From GCA-2728135 sp002728135 (GTDB taxonomy: Bacteria > Pseudomonadota > Alphaproteobacteria > UBA828), in contig CAXEND010000001.1 in assembly GCA_963997635.1 (NCBI GenBank), forward strand, positions 186,001 to 250,000: a DNA stretch of 64,000 nt, given 5' to 3'. Below are positions 8,079-18,061 of the stretch, one piece after another. A program made the translations under genes and the position numbers. Numbering within the stretch: position 1 is the stretch's first letter; each line of letters opens with the position of its first letter. Under the pieces are notes generated by a model, which was not told the origin of the DNA, searched no databases, and worked only from the letters and a program-made list of their open reading frames with translations.

Positions 8079-9476
8079 TTATCCTTTACCAAAAACTTTT
8101 TCTACAGATTCAGCAAAAATATCAATGGATTCGTCGGCATCGGATTTAGTAAATGTAAGTGGAGGAGAAAAGTTATTGACCTGTAAGAAGGGTAACGCAC
8201 GAGTCAATAACCCTCTTTCTTGTGCAGCTATTGCAACTTGTTTGTGCGCGGGTGGACTCATATTTGGTGCTTCCTTACTGCCTTTTTCTGCTGCATACTC
8301 GATACCAATCATTAGTCCTTCTCCACGAATTTCGCCTATATTTGGATGATCACCGAGACGTTCAATAAGAGATTGTTTTAAATAAGCACCGACCTCAGCA
8401 GCATTTTTAATTAAGTTCTCTTCCTCCATAATTTCAATATTTGCCAGACCAACTGCAGCTCCAACTGGGTGACCAGAATAGGTGAACCCATGAGCAAACA
8501 TCCCTACTTCAGGAGTGCCATCAGCTAATACTTGCCAAATATGGTCAGCAACTCCAACAGCAGACATTGGGAAATATGCACTAGTCAGACCTTTTGCAAA
8601 AGACATAAGATCTGGTTTAATCCCGTAAAACCCTGAACCAAACCAGCTTCCTAGACGTCCAAATCCATTAATAACCTCGTCTACCATGAAGAGTATATCA
8701 TGTTTTTTCAGAAGTGATTGGACCCTATGATAATATTCTCTAGTGGGTACGATAACACCTCCTGTACCCATGATTGGTTCAGCTATAAAGCCAGCTATAG
8801 TATCGGGGCCTTCTTTTAGAATTAAATCTTCAAGGTCCTTTAACATTCTAGAAGTGAACTCTTCTTCTGATTCATTTGGTTCACCAAATTTCCAATAATT
8901 AGGGCATGATGTATGAAGAACTCCATCAAACGGCAGATCAAATGCCTTGTGGTAAACAGGTATGCCTGTGAGACTTCCTGCTGCAGCGGAGGTTCCATGG
9001 TATCCCCCAATTCTTGAAATAATTTTTTTCTTATTTGGTTTCCCGCGTAAATTATTATAGTATCTGGCAAGTTTGAATTGTGTATCATTGGCATCAGAAC
9101 CAGATAACCCAAAGAAAATTTTTCCGATATGATCGCATCCTGCATGATCGTGAAGGAGTTGTACTAATTTATCAGCAAGGAGAATTGCAGGTTCATTAGA
9201 AGCAGCACCAAAAGTGTGATAAAAACCAATTTTGTCCATCTCTTCTTTGGCTACCTCGGATAGTCTCTTCCTCCCGTAACCAACATTCACACACCAAAGA
9301 GCAGCCGCACCATCAATGTAACTTTTGCCCGTATTATCATACATTCTTACTCCACCAGCCCGATTAAATATCAGTGGCCCATTTGCTTGATGTTCAGCAA
9401 TAGAGGTTACCGGGTGTAAGAGAACTTGTTTATCTAGCTCTTCTAAAGAGATATTACGTGCAGTTTCTAATGACAT
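8079..9476 (-). CDS. Class III (omega) aminotransferase
   Basis: This 465-residue PLP enzyme is of the usual length. The PLP-binding lysine is Lys295 in SFAKGLTSAY, and the cofactor-nitrogen Asp is Asp266 in DEVINGFGR. GSDANDTQFKLARYY and GGYHGTS place it among beta-alanine, taurine, putrescine or aromatic-amine:pyruvate aminotransferases. A GGGAG lies just upstream of the ATG. It is transcribed on its own, 320 bases ahead of the three-gene minus-strand operon. The amine donor cannot be assigned by eye; a role in the neighbouring nitrogen catabolism is inference. Confidence 0.9.
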   Translation of the reverse strand: MSLETARNISLEELDKQVLLHPVTSIAEHQANGPLIFNRAGGVRMYDNTGKSYIDGAAALWCVNVGYGRKRLSEVAKEEMDKIGFYHTFGAASNEPAILLADKLVQLLHDHAGCDHIGKIFFGLSGSDANDTQFKLARYYNNLRGKPNKKKIISRIGGYHGTSAAAGSLTGIPVYHKAFDLPFDGVLHTSCPNYWKFGEPNESEEEFTSRMLKDLEDLILKEGPDTIAGFIAEPIMGTGGVIVPTREYYHRVQSLLKKHDILFMVDEVINGFGRLGSWFGSGFYGIKPDLMSFAKGLTSAYFPMSAVGVADHIWQVLADGTPEVGMFAHGFTYSGHPVGAAVGLANIEIMEEENLIKNAAEVGAYLKQSLIERLGDHPNIGEIRGEGLMIGIEYAAEKGSKEAPNMSPPAHKQVAIAAQERGLLTRALPFLQVNNFSPPLTFTKSDADESIDIFAESVEKVFGKG

Positions 9477-9734
9477 TTTTTTCTCCCATTACAAAATTTA
9501 CCTTTGACATTAGCAAAAAAATATTGGTAGCGGTGATAGTGTATTGTTAACAAGATATTTTTTTAAGACAAATACAAAAACACCTTTAACTATTGATGCT
9601 AAACTGTAAAGTTTATAGTGCCACAACTTTTTCTATTAAGGTAGATTGTATTGCTGATTAAAGCATTAACATAGTCTAAAACTTAAATATAAAGGTTTTT
9701 TTTAATAATGTTTACAGGGGTATAAAAAAGAATC

Positions 9735-10181
9735 ATGGGAAAAAATAAGCCAGAAGATACCAAGACATTACCTCGAAACGATTATGTATTTGCAAAACTT
9801 GATGATTATAATACCCGTACACACATTTTGCCTATTCTTTTGGATGAGAGAAAACTTAAAGAAATTCTGTCAGAGCATAAAGATAATCCTTTTGGAATGT
9901 CTGGAACCTCATCAAAAGAAACTAAGATTTATTCTTCTGAATTATCCCGTGTCATAGACAAATTACGTGTCCAGCCAACGGTTGGTAAACTTGCCCTTTA
10001 TCAATTAGAAGCAGAGGAACCCTTTGAACTTATTGAATTGCCTGGTGTAAAGGGTAGAGAAGTGAAGTATTTAGGAATTAAATTTAGTGATCGTGCTTCA
10101 GCTGAACATGAAATCTTCAAACGAAGATTAAATACTCTTTTGATATCCTATGGTTATAGAGGATTATTGGAAGAATGTTAA
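9735..10181 (+). CDS. dmfA1: N,N-dimethylformamidase-like small (alpha) subunit
   Basis: This 148-residue protein shows blocks that I recall from the small subunit of N,N-dimethylformamidase: a helical DERKLKEILSEH..NPFG, then R.QPT.GK..LY, and a C-terminal AEHEIFKRRLNTLL. The recalled family length is about 130 residues. It overlaps the large-subunit start by seven bases (10175-10181), which implies coupled translation. Together the subunits would form a tetramer or larger assembly hydrolysing N-substituted formamides. Subunit identity is strengthened by the neighbour; the exact substrate is unknown. Confidence 0.75.
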   Translation: MGKNKPEDTKTLPRNDYVFAKLDDYNTRTHILPILLDERKLKEILSEHKDNPFGMSGTSSKETKIYSSELSRVIDKLRVQPTVGKLALYQLEAEEPFELIELPGVKGREVKYLGIKFSDRASAEHEIFKRRLNTLLISYGYRGLLEEC

Positions 10182-12529
10182 AAATAACAGGATATTCAAG
10201 TAGTTTTTCAGTTCGCCCTGGAGATGATCTCGATTTTTATGTTCATTGTCTAAATGGAAAAGAATATCAAACAGATATTGTAAGGCTAATTCATGGAGAT
10301 ACTAATCCTGTTGGTCCGGGGTTTAAAGAAGAATTAGTAAATACACCCATTAACGGCCTCTATAAAGGCAGAGAGCAGAAAACATATAGTGGATCCTACG
10401 CCATAGTGCCGTCAGTAGATTATTTTGGTGACGTTAGTATAACTATTGCAGCCTTGATATATTCCACTACTCCAGACAAAGGTGAACAAGGAATTGTTAC
10501 CAAGTTTCTCCAAGAACATTCTTCTGGTATTGGATTATTTATTAATAATGACAGTGAATCGGAATTAAGAATAGGAGTTGGTAATAAGTTATATGCAGTT
10601 TCTTCGGGAAAGAAGATCTTACCTAGAGTATGGTATTTTGTTGCAGCATCCTTTGATATAATAAATGGTCAGTTATCTATAATTCAGAAACCATGTATTA
10701 CTCCTAGTAATGGTGGAAATGGTCCTAGAATAATACCACCTGATCAACATTCGGTGGGTAGTAGAAACTCTGATACACCAAAAAATCTCTCTATAGATTG
10801 TAATGCTCCACTATTAATTGGCGCTTCAACACAAACTGCTAATTCTAACCGTAAATTCTGTAGTTCAGATTACGTTAATTTGGAAGAAAACATCTCTCTC
10901 CCTGAGCAAATTAACAACTTTAATGGGAAAATTGAAAGACCCTTAGTTTCTCTTACTACATTAGATTTTAATAGAGCTGAGGAACTGTGTATCAATAGTT
11001 CTGCTATATCCAATGAGGATTTTTTACTCGGTTTATGGGATTTTTCTGCAAACATTTCACCTGATGCGTCTAGTTGTAAAATAGTTGATATTGGGCCAAA
11101 TGAAAATGTAGGAATATTAGTGAACCTACCCTATAGAGGAGTAACTGGTCAGCACTGGTCTGATTCAATGAGTTATGTTTCTTCTCCAGATCAGTATGGT
11201 GCAATCCACTTTCATGATGACGACATTGATGATTCCAGATGGGAGGTTGATTTTTCATTAAAGATTCCTGAAGACTTGAAAAGTGGTTGCTATGCAGCCC
11301 GCTTGAGGGTATCAGGAAAATCTGACTCAGAACATGAAGATTATATACCTTTTTTTGTTAGACCAGCTGCAGGTGCTAAACCTGCACCAATTGCACTTAT
11401 AATCCCAACTGCAAGCTACATGGCTTATGCAAATGATAATCTAAATATGGAGTCACCAATTGCACAGTTGATAACTGGACGCGTAACTTCTTTGCAGCCT
11501 TCAGACCTACTTTTTAATGAGATACATAAAATAGGATATGGCCTTTATGGAACCCATAATGATGGCTCAGGGATTTCTATTTCAACACGTTTAAGACCCA
11601 TTTTGAACATGCGTCCAAAATATAAACATTTTCTCTCTCCATCTGTAAGACAATATAACGCTGACTTACATCTTGTTGATTGGTTGACAGAGAAAGGTTA
11701 CAGCTTTGATGTTCATACTGATGCAGATGTCGACACAGAGGGAAGTAACTTGCTTAATAAGTATAAGATTATTTTAACAGGTAGCCATCCTGAATACCAA
11801 ACAGAAAAAACATTAAATGCATATCATGATTATCAAGATCAGGGTGGTAGAATGTTGTATCTAGGCGGGAATGGTTTCTATTGGGTAACAAATTATCACC
11901 CAAATAGTAAAAATATTATAGAGGTTCGTAGAGGTGATAATGGTACTAGAGCTTGGACAATAGCACCTGGCGAATATTGTAATATGTTTGATGGAAAACA
12001 TGGAGGAATATGGCGTGTACGTGGACGTAGCATGGCAAAATTAGTTGGTGTTTCCTTCACAGCCTTTGGCCTTGATGTTTGCTCTTATTATAAAAAAGCT
12101 CCCGATAGTGAAAATGAATCATGTGCTTGGATCTTTAAAGGTATAAAAGAAGATATTCTTGGAGATTTTGGATTAGTAGGAGGAGGAGCTGCAGGGTTTG
12201 AGATGGATAGGTATGATCCTTCTCTCGGGACACCCGAAAATACCTTTTTGCTTGCATCTTCAGAAGGCCATACGGATATGTATATGTGCGTTACTGAAGA
12301 GGTGTCATTTAATTTCCGAGGATATTATGGTTCTGGAGGTGGAGGGGATCAAAATCCACTCATTCGTGCGGACATGGTTTATTTTAAAACTCCTAGAGAA
12401 GGAGCAGTATTCTCTGTTGGATCCATAGCTTATTGTGGCAGTTTATCTCATAATAATTATGATAATAATATTTCCACATTAACGGCTAATGTGATTGATG
12501 GTTTTCTCTCTCCAGGGCCACTGCCTTAA
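10175..12529 (+). CDS. dmfA2: N,N-dimethylformamidase-like large (beta) subunit
   Basis: At 784 residues this is close to the ~760 of known dimethylformamidase large subunits. It has an N-terminal beta domain (FSVRPGDDLDFYV), a concanavalin-like middle and a C-terminal Rossmann-like domain with IPTASYMAYAN, YGLYGTH.DGSG, LTGSHPEY and GGRMLYLGGNGFYW. The characterised enzyme uses a mononuclear iron bound by two Tyr and one Glu with a nearby His. By motif matching from memory the equivalents are Tyr418, Tyr458 (less certain), Glu540 and His538 of the HPE motif. Products of the known reaction are dimethylamine and formate. No dimethylamine-oxidation gene is visible nearby. Confidence 0.85.
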   Translation: MLKITGYSSSFSVRPGDDLDFYVHCLNGKEYQTDIVRLIHGDTNPVGPGFKEELVNTPINGLYKGREQKTYSGSYAIVPSVDYFGDVSITIAALIYSTTPDKGEQGIVTKFLQEHSSGIGLFINNDSESELRIGVGNKLYAVSSGKKILPRVWYFVAASFDIINGQLSIIQKPCITPSNGGNGPRIIPPDQHSVGSRNSDTPKNLSIDCNAPLLIGASTQTANSNRKFCSSDYVNLEENISLPEQINNFNGKIERPLVSLTTLDFNRAEELCINSSAISNEDFLLGLWDFSANISPDASSCKIVDIGPNENVGILVNLPYRGVTGQHWSDSMSYVSSPDQYGAIHFHDDDIDDSRWEVDFSLKIPEDLKSGCYAARLRVSGKSDSEHEDYIPFFVRPAAGAKPAPIALIIPTASYMAYANDNLNMESPIAQLITGRVTSLQPSDLLFNEIHKIGYGLYGTHNDGSGISISTRLRPILNMRPKYKHFLSPSVRQYNADLHLVDWLTEKGYSFDVHTDADVDTEGSNLLNKYKIILTGSHPEYQTEKTLNAYHDYQDQGGRMLYLGGNGFYWVTNYHPNSKNIIEVRRGDNGTRAWTIAPGEYCNMFDGKHGGIWRVRGRSMAKLVGVSFTAFGLDVCSYYKKAPDSENESCAWIFKGIKEDILGDFGLVGGGAAGFEMDRYDPSLGTPENTFLLASSEGHTDMYMCVTEEVSFNFRGYYGSGGGGDQNPLIRADMVYFKTPREGAVFSVGSIAYCGSLSHNNYDNNISTLTANVIDGFLSPGPLP

Positions 12530-12540
12530 TTTATTGACAA

Positions 12541-12617
12541 TGGTGGGCCCGGCAGGACTCGAACCTGCGACACGACCGTTATGAGCGGCCAGTTCTGACC
12601 AACTGAACTACGGGCCC
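12541..12617 (-). tRNA. tRNA with CAT anticodon, probably tRNA-Ile2 (lysidine-modified)
   Basis: The 77-base minus-strand sequence folds as a full cloverleaf. It has acceptor stem GGGCCCG/CGGGCCC, D arm GTTC...GAAC, anticodon stem GGCCG/CGGTC around loop CTCATAA, T arm CAGG...CCTG, and an encoded CCA end. Anticodon CAT is shared by Met and Ile2 tRNAs. C4-G69 and C5-G68 pairs match determinants reported for lysidine synthetase recognition, favouring Ile2, but elongator Met is not excluded. Confidence 0.93.
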
Positions 12618-12761
12618 TATATGCTAAACATGCTTCCGCTAAGATAATTACGCAAGCTAAAATAACAATAAAATTTTTAATATAAATTTTTGTGCTTAAT
12701 TATAGTTTGTAAAATTCTATTTTAGTTATTCAGAGCATTGATTTATCTACTCACTGAGACA

Positions 12762-14804
12762 TCATAATGGTTCAGTTGCGTTTTGTAGCCATCTTAAGGT
12801 ATTTTTGTCATCTTCTAATATTCTTCCTAATTCATCACGTACTCTCGCATGATATGCATTAATCCAACCTATTTCTATATTGGTTAATACTTGTATGTTG
12901 ATGAGAGTTTTATCAATAGGAACTAATGTAAGAGTTTCAAAAGTGAGTATATCTTTTCCATCAGATATAGATTTTGGACAACGGATTACAGCCACTAAAT
13001 TCTCAATTCTGATACCAAAAGAACCCTCCTTATAATACCCCGGTTCATTAGAAATGATCATTCCGGGTTCTAAGACGCAATTAGCTGAAAATTTTCCAAT
13101 TCTTTGTGGTCCTTCATGAACATTAAGGTAACTGCCAACACCATGCCCTGTACCATGATTATAATCTAGACCAATCTCCCATAGATTTTGTCGTGCAAGA
13201 ACATCTAATTGATATCCAGATGTACCGTAGGGGAAACGAACTTTCGCAAGTGCAATATGACCTTTTAACACCCTTGTAAATCTATCTCGCATTTCTTCTG
13301 TTGGTTTGCCAATGGCTATTGTTCTGGTAACATCAGTTGTTCCATCTAAATACTGTCCACCTGAGTCTACCAAGTAAAGATTTCCATCTTGAAGAAGCCG
13401 ATTACTTATTTTGTTAGCCCGATAGTGTACTATTGCAGCATTCGAACCTGTACTAGAAATAATGTCAAAAGAAGGTCCCTTATATAGATCATTTTTAGAT
13501 CTATATTGGCTTAATTTTTCGGCTGCTTTGAGTTCATCAATCATATTTTTCTTATTGGCAACATTAATCCAAGATAGGAAGCGTGTAACAGCTGCGCCAT
13601 CCCTGAGATGGGCGGCTCTTGATCCATGCAGTTCAGCTGAATTTTTAATTGATTTTGGAAGCAAACAAGGGTCATCTCCATATATTATTTTTCCCCCTGC
13701 ATTTTTTAAAACTGTCTCGAACCATTGAGGTGTAATCGCTTCATCAACTAATATTATTTTTCCATCCTTTCCATAACCGCATAAAGATGATTCTAAAAAT
13801 TCTGGTTCATGTAATTGTGAGATATTATTTAGATACTCTATACAGTCAGTAGATAATTTTCTGGAGTCTATAAACAATTTTATTTTTCCATCCTCATCTA
13901 TTATTGCAAAACAGAGTGTAAGCGGGCAATTGGGAACATCATTTCCCCTGATATTTAGTAGCCATGCAATAGAGTCTGGTGCTGTAAGTATGGAAGCATG
14001 GGCACCTATATTTTTGATAGAGTTTCCTATCTGTAATAATTTTTTATTAGCAGTTTCACCTGCGTATTGTGTTTCATGGACTACTACTGCTGAAATTGGT
14101 GGTGGTGGTTGATTGTGCCATAGGTGATCAATTGGATTTATGTTTAGAGTTTTTAATTCTGCACCTTTGCGTATACATATATTTGTCAGTTTTTTGAATT
14201 CCCTAATGCTATGCAATTTAGGGTCTATACCAATAACATTTCCATGGCATAAATTATTTTCAAGCCAACTGAAGTGACTTTGCGAAGATGTATCTATTTT
14301 CTGATAAAGAGAGTTCGGCACTTCATTTTCTGCTTGTATTGTATAACGGCCATCAACAAAAAGTGCGGCCGATTTTTCCAAGACAATTGCAATCCCCGCA
14401 GAGCCCGTGAAGCCAGTTAGCCATTTCAGACGTTCTGCATGTGCTGGAATGTATTCGTTAAGATGCTCATCTCCACGAGGAATTATAAATCCTGATAAGC
14501 CCTGGTGAGTCAAATAGAGACTCAATTTATTCAAACGGTTTTTCTTTTCTGCAGTATTTAATTCAACGGTTTCTATATAATTAAGCTCTGAAAGGTAACT
14601 TTCTAATATACCATCAAGAACATTAGGAATTTTTGATGTATCTTTAAAAAATAGAGGCAGTAATTCTTGTTGTTTAAATGGTTTTGGCGCAGCGGCCAAA
14701 CCACAAATTAGTTCTTCAATCTGAATTTTACTAAGGTCGCATCCGTTAACAGTCAGGAGCTTAGATATTTCATCAGTTTTACTAGTTATAGCCATCTTTT
14801 GCAT
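12762..14804 (-). CDS. Aminopeptidase P-like M24 metallopeptidase
   Basis: This 680-residue protein consists of two creatinase-like N-terminal domains and a C-terminal pita-bread catalytic domain. The metal ligands read as the Asp residues in DSGGQYLDGTTDVTRT, the His in GTGHGVGSYLNVHEGP, and the Glu residues in ISNEPGYY..GSFGIRIENL. Such enzymes remove N-terminal residues preceding proline. The ATG at 14804 is preceded by AGAGG with eight bases between and overlaps the end of prmA by 23 bases, so the two are translationally linked. About 60 extra N-terminal residues precede the first recognisable domain. Confidence 0.9.
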   Translation of the reverse strand: MQKMAITSKTDEISKLLTVNGCDLSKIQIEELICGLAAAPKPFKQQELLPLFFKDTSKIPNVLDGILESYLSELNYIETVELNTAEKKNRLNKLSLYLTHQGLSGFIIPRGDEHLNEYIPAHAERLKWLTGFTGSAGIAIVLEKSAALFVDGRYTIQAENEVPNSLYQKIDTSSQSHFSWLENNLCHGNVIGIDPKLHSIREFKKLTNICIRKGAELKTLNINPIDHLWHNQPPPPISAVVVHETQYAGETANKKLLQIGNSIKNIGAHASILTAPDSIAWLLNIRGNDVPNCPLTLCFAIIDEDGKIKLFIDSRKLSTDCIEYLNNISQLHEPEFLESSLCGYGKDGKIILVDEAITPQWFETVLKNAGGKIIYGDDPCLLPKSIKNSAELHGSRAAHLRDGAAVTRFLSWINVANKKNMIDELKAAEKLSQYRSKNDLYKGPSFDIISSTGSNAAIVHYRANKISNRLLQDGNLYLVDSGGQYLDGTTDVTRTIAIGKPTEEMRDRFTRVLKGHIALAKVRFPYGTSGYQLDVLARQNLWEIGLDYNHGTGHGVGSYLNVHEGPQRIGKFSANCVLEPGMIISNEPGYYKEGSFGIRIENLVAVIRCPKSISDGKDILTFETLTLVPIDKTLINIQVLTNIEIGWINAYHARVRDELGRILEDDKNTLRWLQNATEPL

Positions 14805-15699
14805 CAGCTATACCTCTATTTAGTTTTAGAATAACAGTTGTCCAATTGTTGACAGTAAATTTTTGTATGAGTGTCATTTCTAGATTAGAATAAGTTTTTA
14901 GAATTAATTTGGTCTGATTATCAAGAAATCCAGAGAGTACTACATATCCCTGATCATCTAATATATTTAAAATACTTTTGGACATTCGTAAAACTTCATT
15001 AGCTAAAATATTTATAACAATTAAATTAAAATTTCCTATATTTTTTAATTCATACTTATTAAAATCATCTGCATGAAGTAGAGTTATTCTTCTACTGCAG
15101 TTGTTCATTTTACTATTATCTTTTGCAGTTTTTAAAGCAACAGGGTCGTTATCAACTGCAAATATATGTGCCCTCCAGAGTTTAGCTGATGCAATGGCTA
15201 GTATTCCAGAGCCAGTACCCATGTCTAATATTTGATTTGGTGTAAAACCCGTATTTTGCAAGTATTCCAAGGATAAAATACAGGTTTGAGTAGTGGGATG
15301 GGTTCCTGAGCCGAATGCGGGGCCAGCATTTATTTTAATTGCTCTTATTAGGTTGTTAGGGCATTTAACATATGATGGATGTATATAAAAACCACCCACG
15401 TAAAAAGGAGAGAAACTACTTTGTGACTCGGCAACCCAGTCTTTATTTTGTATAATTTCTTCTTGTATGTCCCCGATTTCAATTCCTAATTTAGATGCTG
15501 TATCTTGAAAAATGATAAGAGCCTGTTTAATTGCAAGTTTACCAGATAGGAAAATTTTAAGATTTATATCTGTTGAAGTATAATCATCGTCTTGTATGAA
15601 GTTTATATCGATTGCTTGAGCAACATGCTCAAGGGCTGTTTCAAACTTTTCTATACTGTGTATAGGTATTTTTGTCTGAAGCGTATACCCCATTAACAC
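14782..15699 (-). CDS. prmA: Ribosomal protein L11 methyltransferase
   Basis: This 305-residue protein has the PrmA layout: an N-terminal substrate-recognition domain and a class I methyltransferase domain with motif I LDMGTGSGILAIAS, AVDNDPVA and NLIVINILANEVL. FGSGTHPTT just before motif I is typical of PrmA. It methylates lysine side chains and the N-terminus of ribosomal protein L11. AGGA precedes the ATG at a good distance. It lies between the helicase gene (4-base gap) and the aminopeptidase gene (overlap), in one minus-strand operon. Confidence 0.93.
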   Translation of the reverse strand: MLMGYTLQTKIPIHSIEKFETALEHVAQAIDINFIQDDDYTSTDINLKIFLSGKLAIKQALIIFQDTASKLGIEIGDIQEEIIQNKDWVAESQSSFSPFYVGGFYIHPSYVKCPNNLIRAIKINAGPAFGSGTHPTTQTCILSLEYLQNTGFTPNQILDMGTGSGILAIASAKLWRAHIFAVDNDPVALKTAKDNSKMNNCSRRITLLHADDFNKYELKNIGNFNLIVINILANEVLRMSKSILNILDDQGYVVLSGFLDNQTKLILKTYSNLEMTLIQKFTVNNWTTVILKLNRGIADAKDGYN

Positions 15700-15703
15700 G
15701 TCC

Positions 15704-18061
15704 TTATTCTGATTCTATGAATCGATCGATAACTTTCTTTCTTCCTACTTTATCGAAAAGTATTTCCAGCTTATCTCCGTCTGCGTGCTTAACAACTCCT
15801 AGGCCGAATTTGCGATGAATAACACGATCACCGCTGTTAAATTTTGACCCTGAATGTCTAGTTTTAGCGGGCTCCTCCTCCCATTCTGCTCGAACATCAT
15901 TGCTGTTTAGTTCTTTTCTAGGCCTTAATTTAGTTCCCAGATAGCCTGCTGGGGAAATCCATTTTTCATCTACATTGAGATGAGCCTTGTTAACATTATC
16001 TAAATGGGTTGTTTGATTTACAGGTTTTGCAATCACATTGTCACTTGGTATTTCATCTATAAAACGTGATGGAATTGAAGAAACCCATTGATTATAAATA
16101 CGCCGGTTTGCTGAAAAAAATATTTGAACCTGTTTTCTGGCTCTTGTTAAACCAACATATGCTAGTCGTCTTTCTTCTTCTAGACCAGTAGACCCATTCT
16201 CGTCTAAGGCAAGTTGATGAGGAAAAAGACCTTCTTCCCAGCCAGGCAAGAAAACATTGTTAAATTCTAGACCTTTAGCTGAATGAAGAGTCATAATGCT
16301 AAGCATTTTGGTAGGAATATTGGCATCATTTGCAACTATTATAGCATTATTCTGAGAAGTTCGCCCCTCTTCATTATCCATCACAAGGCTTATATGTTCA
16401 AGAAATGTAGAGAAACCCTCAAATTCTTCTATAGCAGAAACAAGCTCTTTAAGATTCTCTAGTCTTCCAGGTGATTGTGGTGATTTATCATGTAACCACA
16501 TATCCGTATAACCAGATTCATCAAGTATAATTTTTAGAAGTTCCCAATGAGTATGGGACTTAATAAGAGATCGCCAGCGATTAAAATCTTCTAATAATTT
16601 AGCAAGTGAATTTCTTGCTTTTTTACTTAGGTCATCTGTCTGGACTAAAAGTTGTGCTGAAGCATTAAGTGAAATATTTTTAGCTCGCGAAATCTGATGA
16701 ATAATTTGTAGACTAGCATCTCCTAGGCCTCGCTTTGGAACGTTTATTATTCTTTCGAATGCTAAATCATCGTCTGGTTGAACAAGCATTCTGATATAAG
16801 CAATTGCATCTCTGATTTCTTGGCGTTCATAAAAACGTGGTCCACCGATTACTCGATAGGGTATTCCAATACTTAGAAAACGTTCTTCAAAAGCTCGAGT
16901 TTGAAATGATGCTCTTACAAGGATTGCAATTTCTTCAAGACATTGGCCTTCCTCTTGGAGAATTTCTATTTCATTTCCAATCAATCTTGCTTCTTCCTCT
17001 CCATCCCACGTACCAGTTATGCTAATAGGCAAACCTTGATCTCCCTTTGTCCATAGGGTTTTCCCGAGTCTACCTGAGTTTTTTCCAATTAGTCCTGAGG
17101 CAGCTTCAAGAATGTTTCCGCTGGAACGATAATTACGTTCAAGGCGAATTACTTTTGCTCCTGAGAAATCTTTTTCAAACCTTAGTATATTTCCAACTTC
17201 TGCACCTCGCCAACCATATATAGATTGATCGTCATCTCCTACACAGCATATATTTTGATCTTCTGTAGCAGCCAAAAGTCGTAACCATAGATATTGGGCT
17301 ACATTTGTATCCTGATATTCGTCAACCAATATATATTTGAAACGTTTCTGATAGGAAGACAAAAGATCGGGATTACTTTTAAATATTGTAATGCAGTGGG
17401 CTAGTAAATCACCAAAATCTGCAGCATTAAGAATCTCAAGCCGTTTTTGATAATCTAAAAATATTGAAGGTGCTTCACCGTTTGCAAATTCACCTTTATC
17501 AAGAATCTCAATTCTTTCAATGTTATTTGATGATAGACCTTGATCTTTCCAGCGTTGAATCATTGTGCATAAAGTGCGTGCTGGCCAGCGTTTATCATCG
17601 ATATTTCGAGATTTTAAAAGTTGCTTCAATAATCTTGTTTGATCGTCGGTATCCAGAATTGTAAAGTCAGATCTAAGGCCAACTAGCTCGGCATTTTGAC
17701 GTAGAATACGAGCAGCTATTGAATGAAAAGTTCCCAACCATAAACCATCTGCAGGTCTTCCTAAAAGTTCGGCAACGCGTTCAACCATTTGACGGGCTGC
17801 TTTGTTAGTAAAAGTAACAGCAAGAACTTCTGAGGGTCTTGCGCGGTTAGTATGAATTATATGCGAAAGCCTAGTAGTAAGAACTCTAGTTTTACCTGTT
17901 CCTGCTCCAGCAAGAACTAGTAACGGGCCTTCAGTCTCTTCAACTGCACTAAGTTGTTCAGAGTTTAAGTTTTGTAAATAAGGTTGTTGCCGTTTGGCCA
18001 ACATTGAGACAGTTTTGCTTTCTGTAGAAACTGTTTTTGATACTTTTAGAGGGTCTGACAT
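15704..18061 (-). CDS. uvrD: UvrD/PcrA-type DNA helicase
   Basis: This superfamily 1A helicase has about 785 residues from the ATG at 18061; a TTG at 18073 is the alternative. Visible motifs include the Walker A AGAGTGKTRVL, TFTNKAA, DEYQDTN, GDDDQSIYGWRGA, LERNYRSS and the C-terminal TLHSAKGLEF and AYVGLTRAR. The last ~50 residues (GDRVIHRKFGLGVVK) form the Tudor-like tail that in PcrA/UvrD contacts RNA polymerase. The enzyme unwinds DNA 3' to 5' in excision and mismatch repair. It heads the uvrD-prmA-aminopeptidase operon. Confidence 0.93.
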   Translation of the reverse strand: MSDPLKVSKTVSTESKTVSMLAKRQQPYLQNLNSEQLSAVEETEGPLLVLAGAGTGKTRVLTTRLSHIIHTNRARPSEVLAVTFTNKAARQMVERVAELLGRPADGLWLGTFHSIAARILRQNAELVGLRSDFTILDTDDQTRLLKQLLKSRNIDDKRWPARTLCTMIQRWKDQGLSSNNIERIEILDKGEFANGEAPSIFLDYQKRLEILNAADFGDLLAHCITIFKSNPDLLSSYQKRFKYILVDEYQDTNVAQYLWLRLLAATEDQNICCVGDDDQSIYGWRGAEVGNILRFEKDFSGAKVIRLERNYRSSGNILEAASGLIGKNSGRLGKTLWTKGDQGLPISITGTWDGEEEARLIGNEIEILQEEGQCLEEIAILVRASFQTRAFEERFLSIGIPYRVIGGPRFYERQEIRDAIAYIRMLVQPDDDLAFERIINVPKRGLGDASLQIIHQISRAKNISLNASAQLLVQTDDLSKKARNSLAKLLEDFNRWRSLIKSHTHWELLKIILDESGYTDMWLHDKSPQSPGRLENLKELVSAIEEFEGFSTFLEHISLVMDNEEGRTSQNNAIIVANDANIPTKMLSIMTLHSAKGLEFNNVFLPGWEEGLFPHQLALDENGSTGLEEERRLAYVGLTRARKQVQIFFSANRRIYNQWVSSIPSRFIDEIPSDNVIAKPVNQTTHLDNVNKAHLNVDEKWISPAGYLGTKLRPRKELNSNDVRAEWEEEPAKTRHSGSKFNSGDRVIHRKFGLGVVKHADGDKLEILFDKVGRKKVIDRFIESE

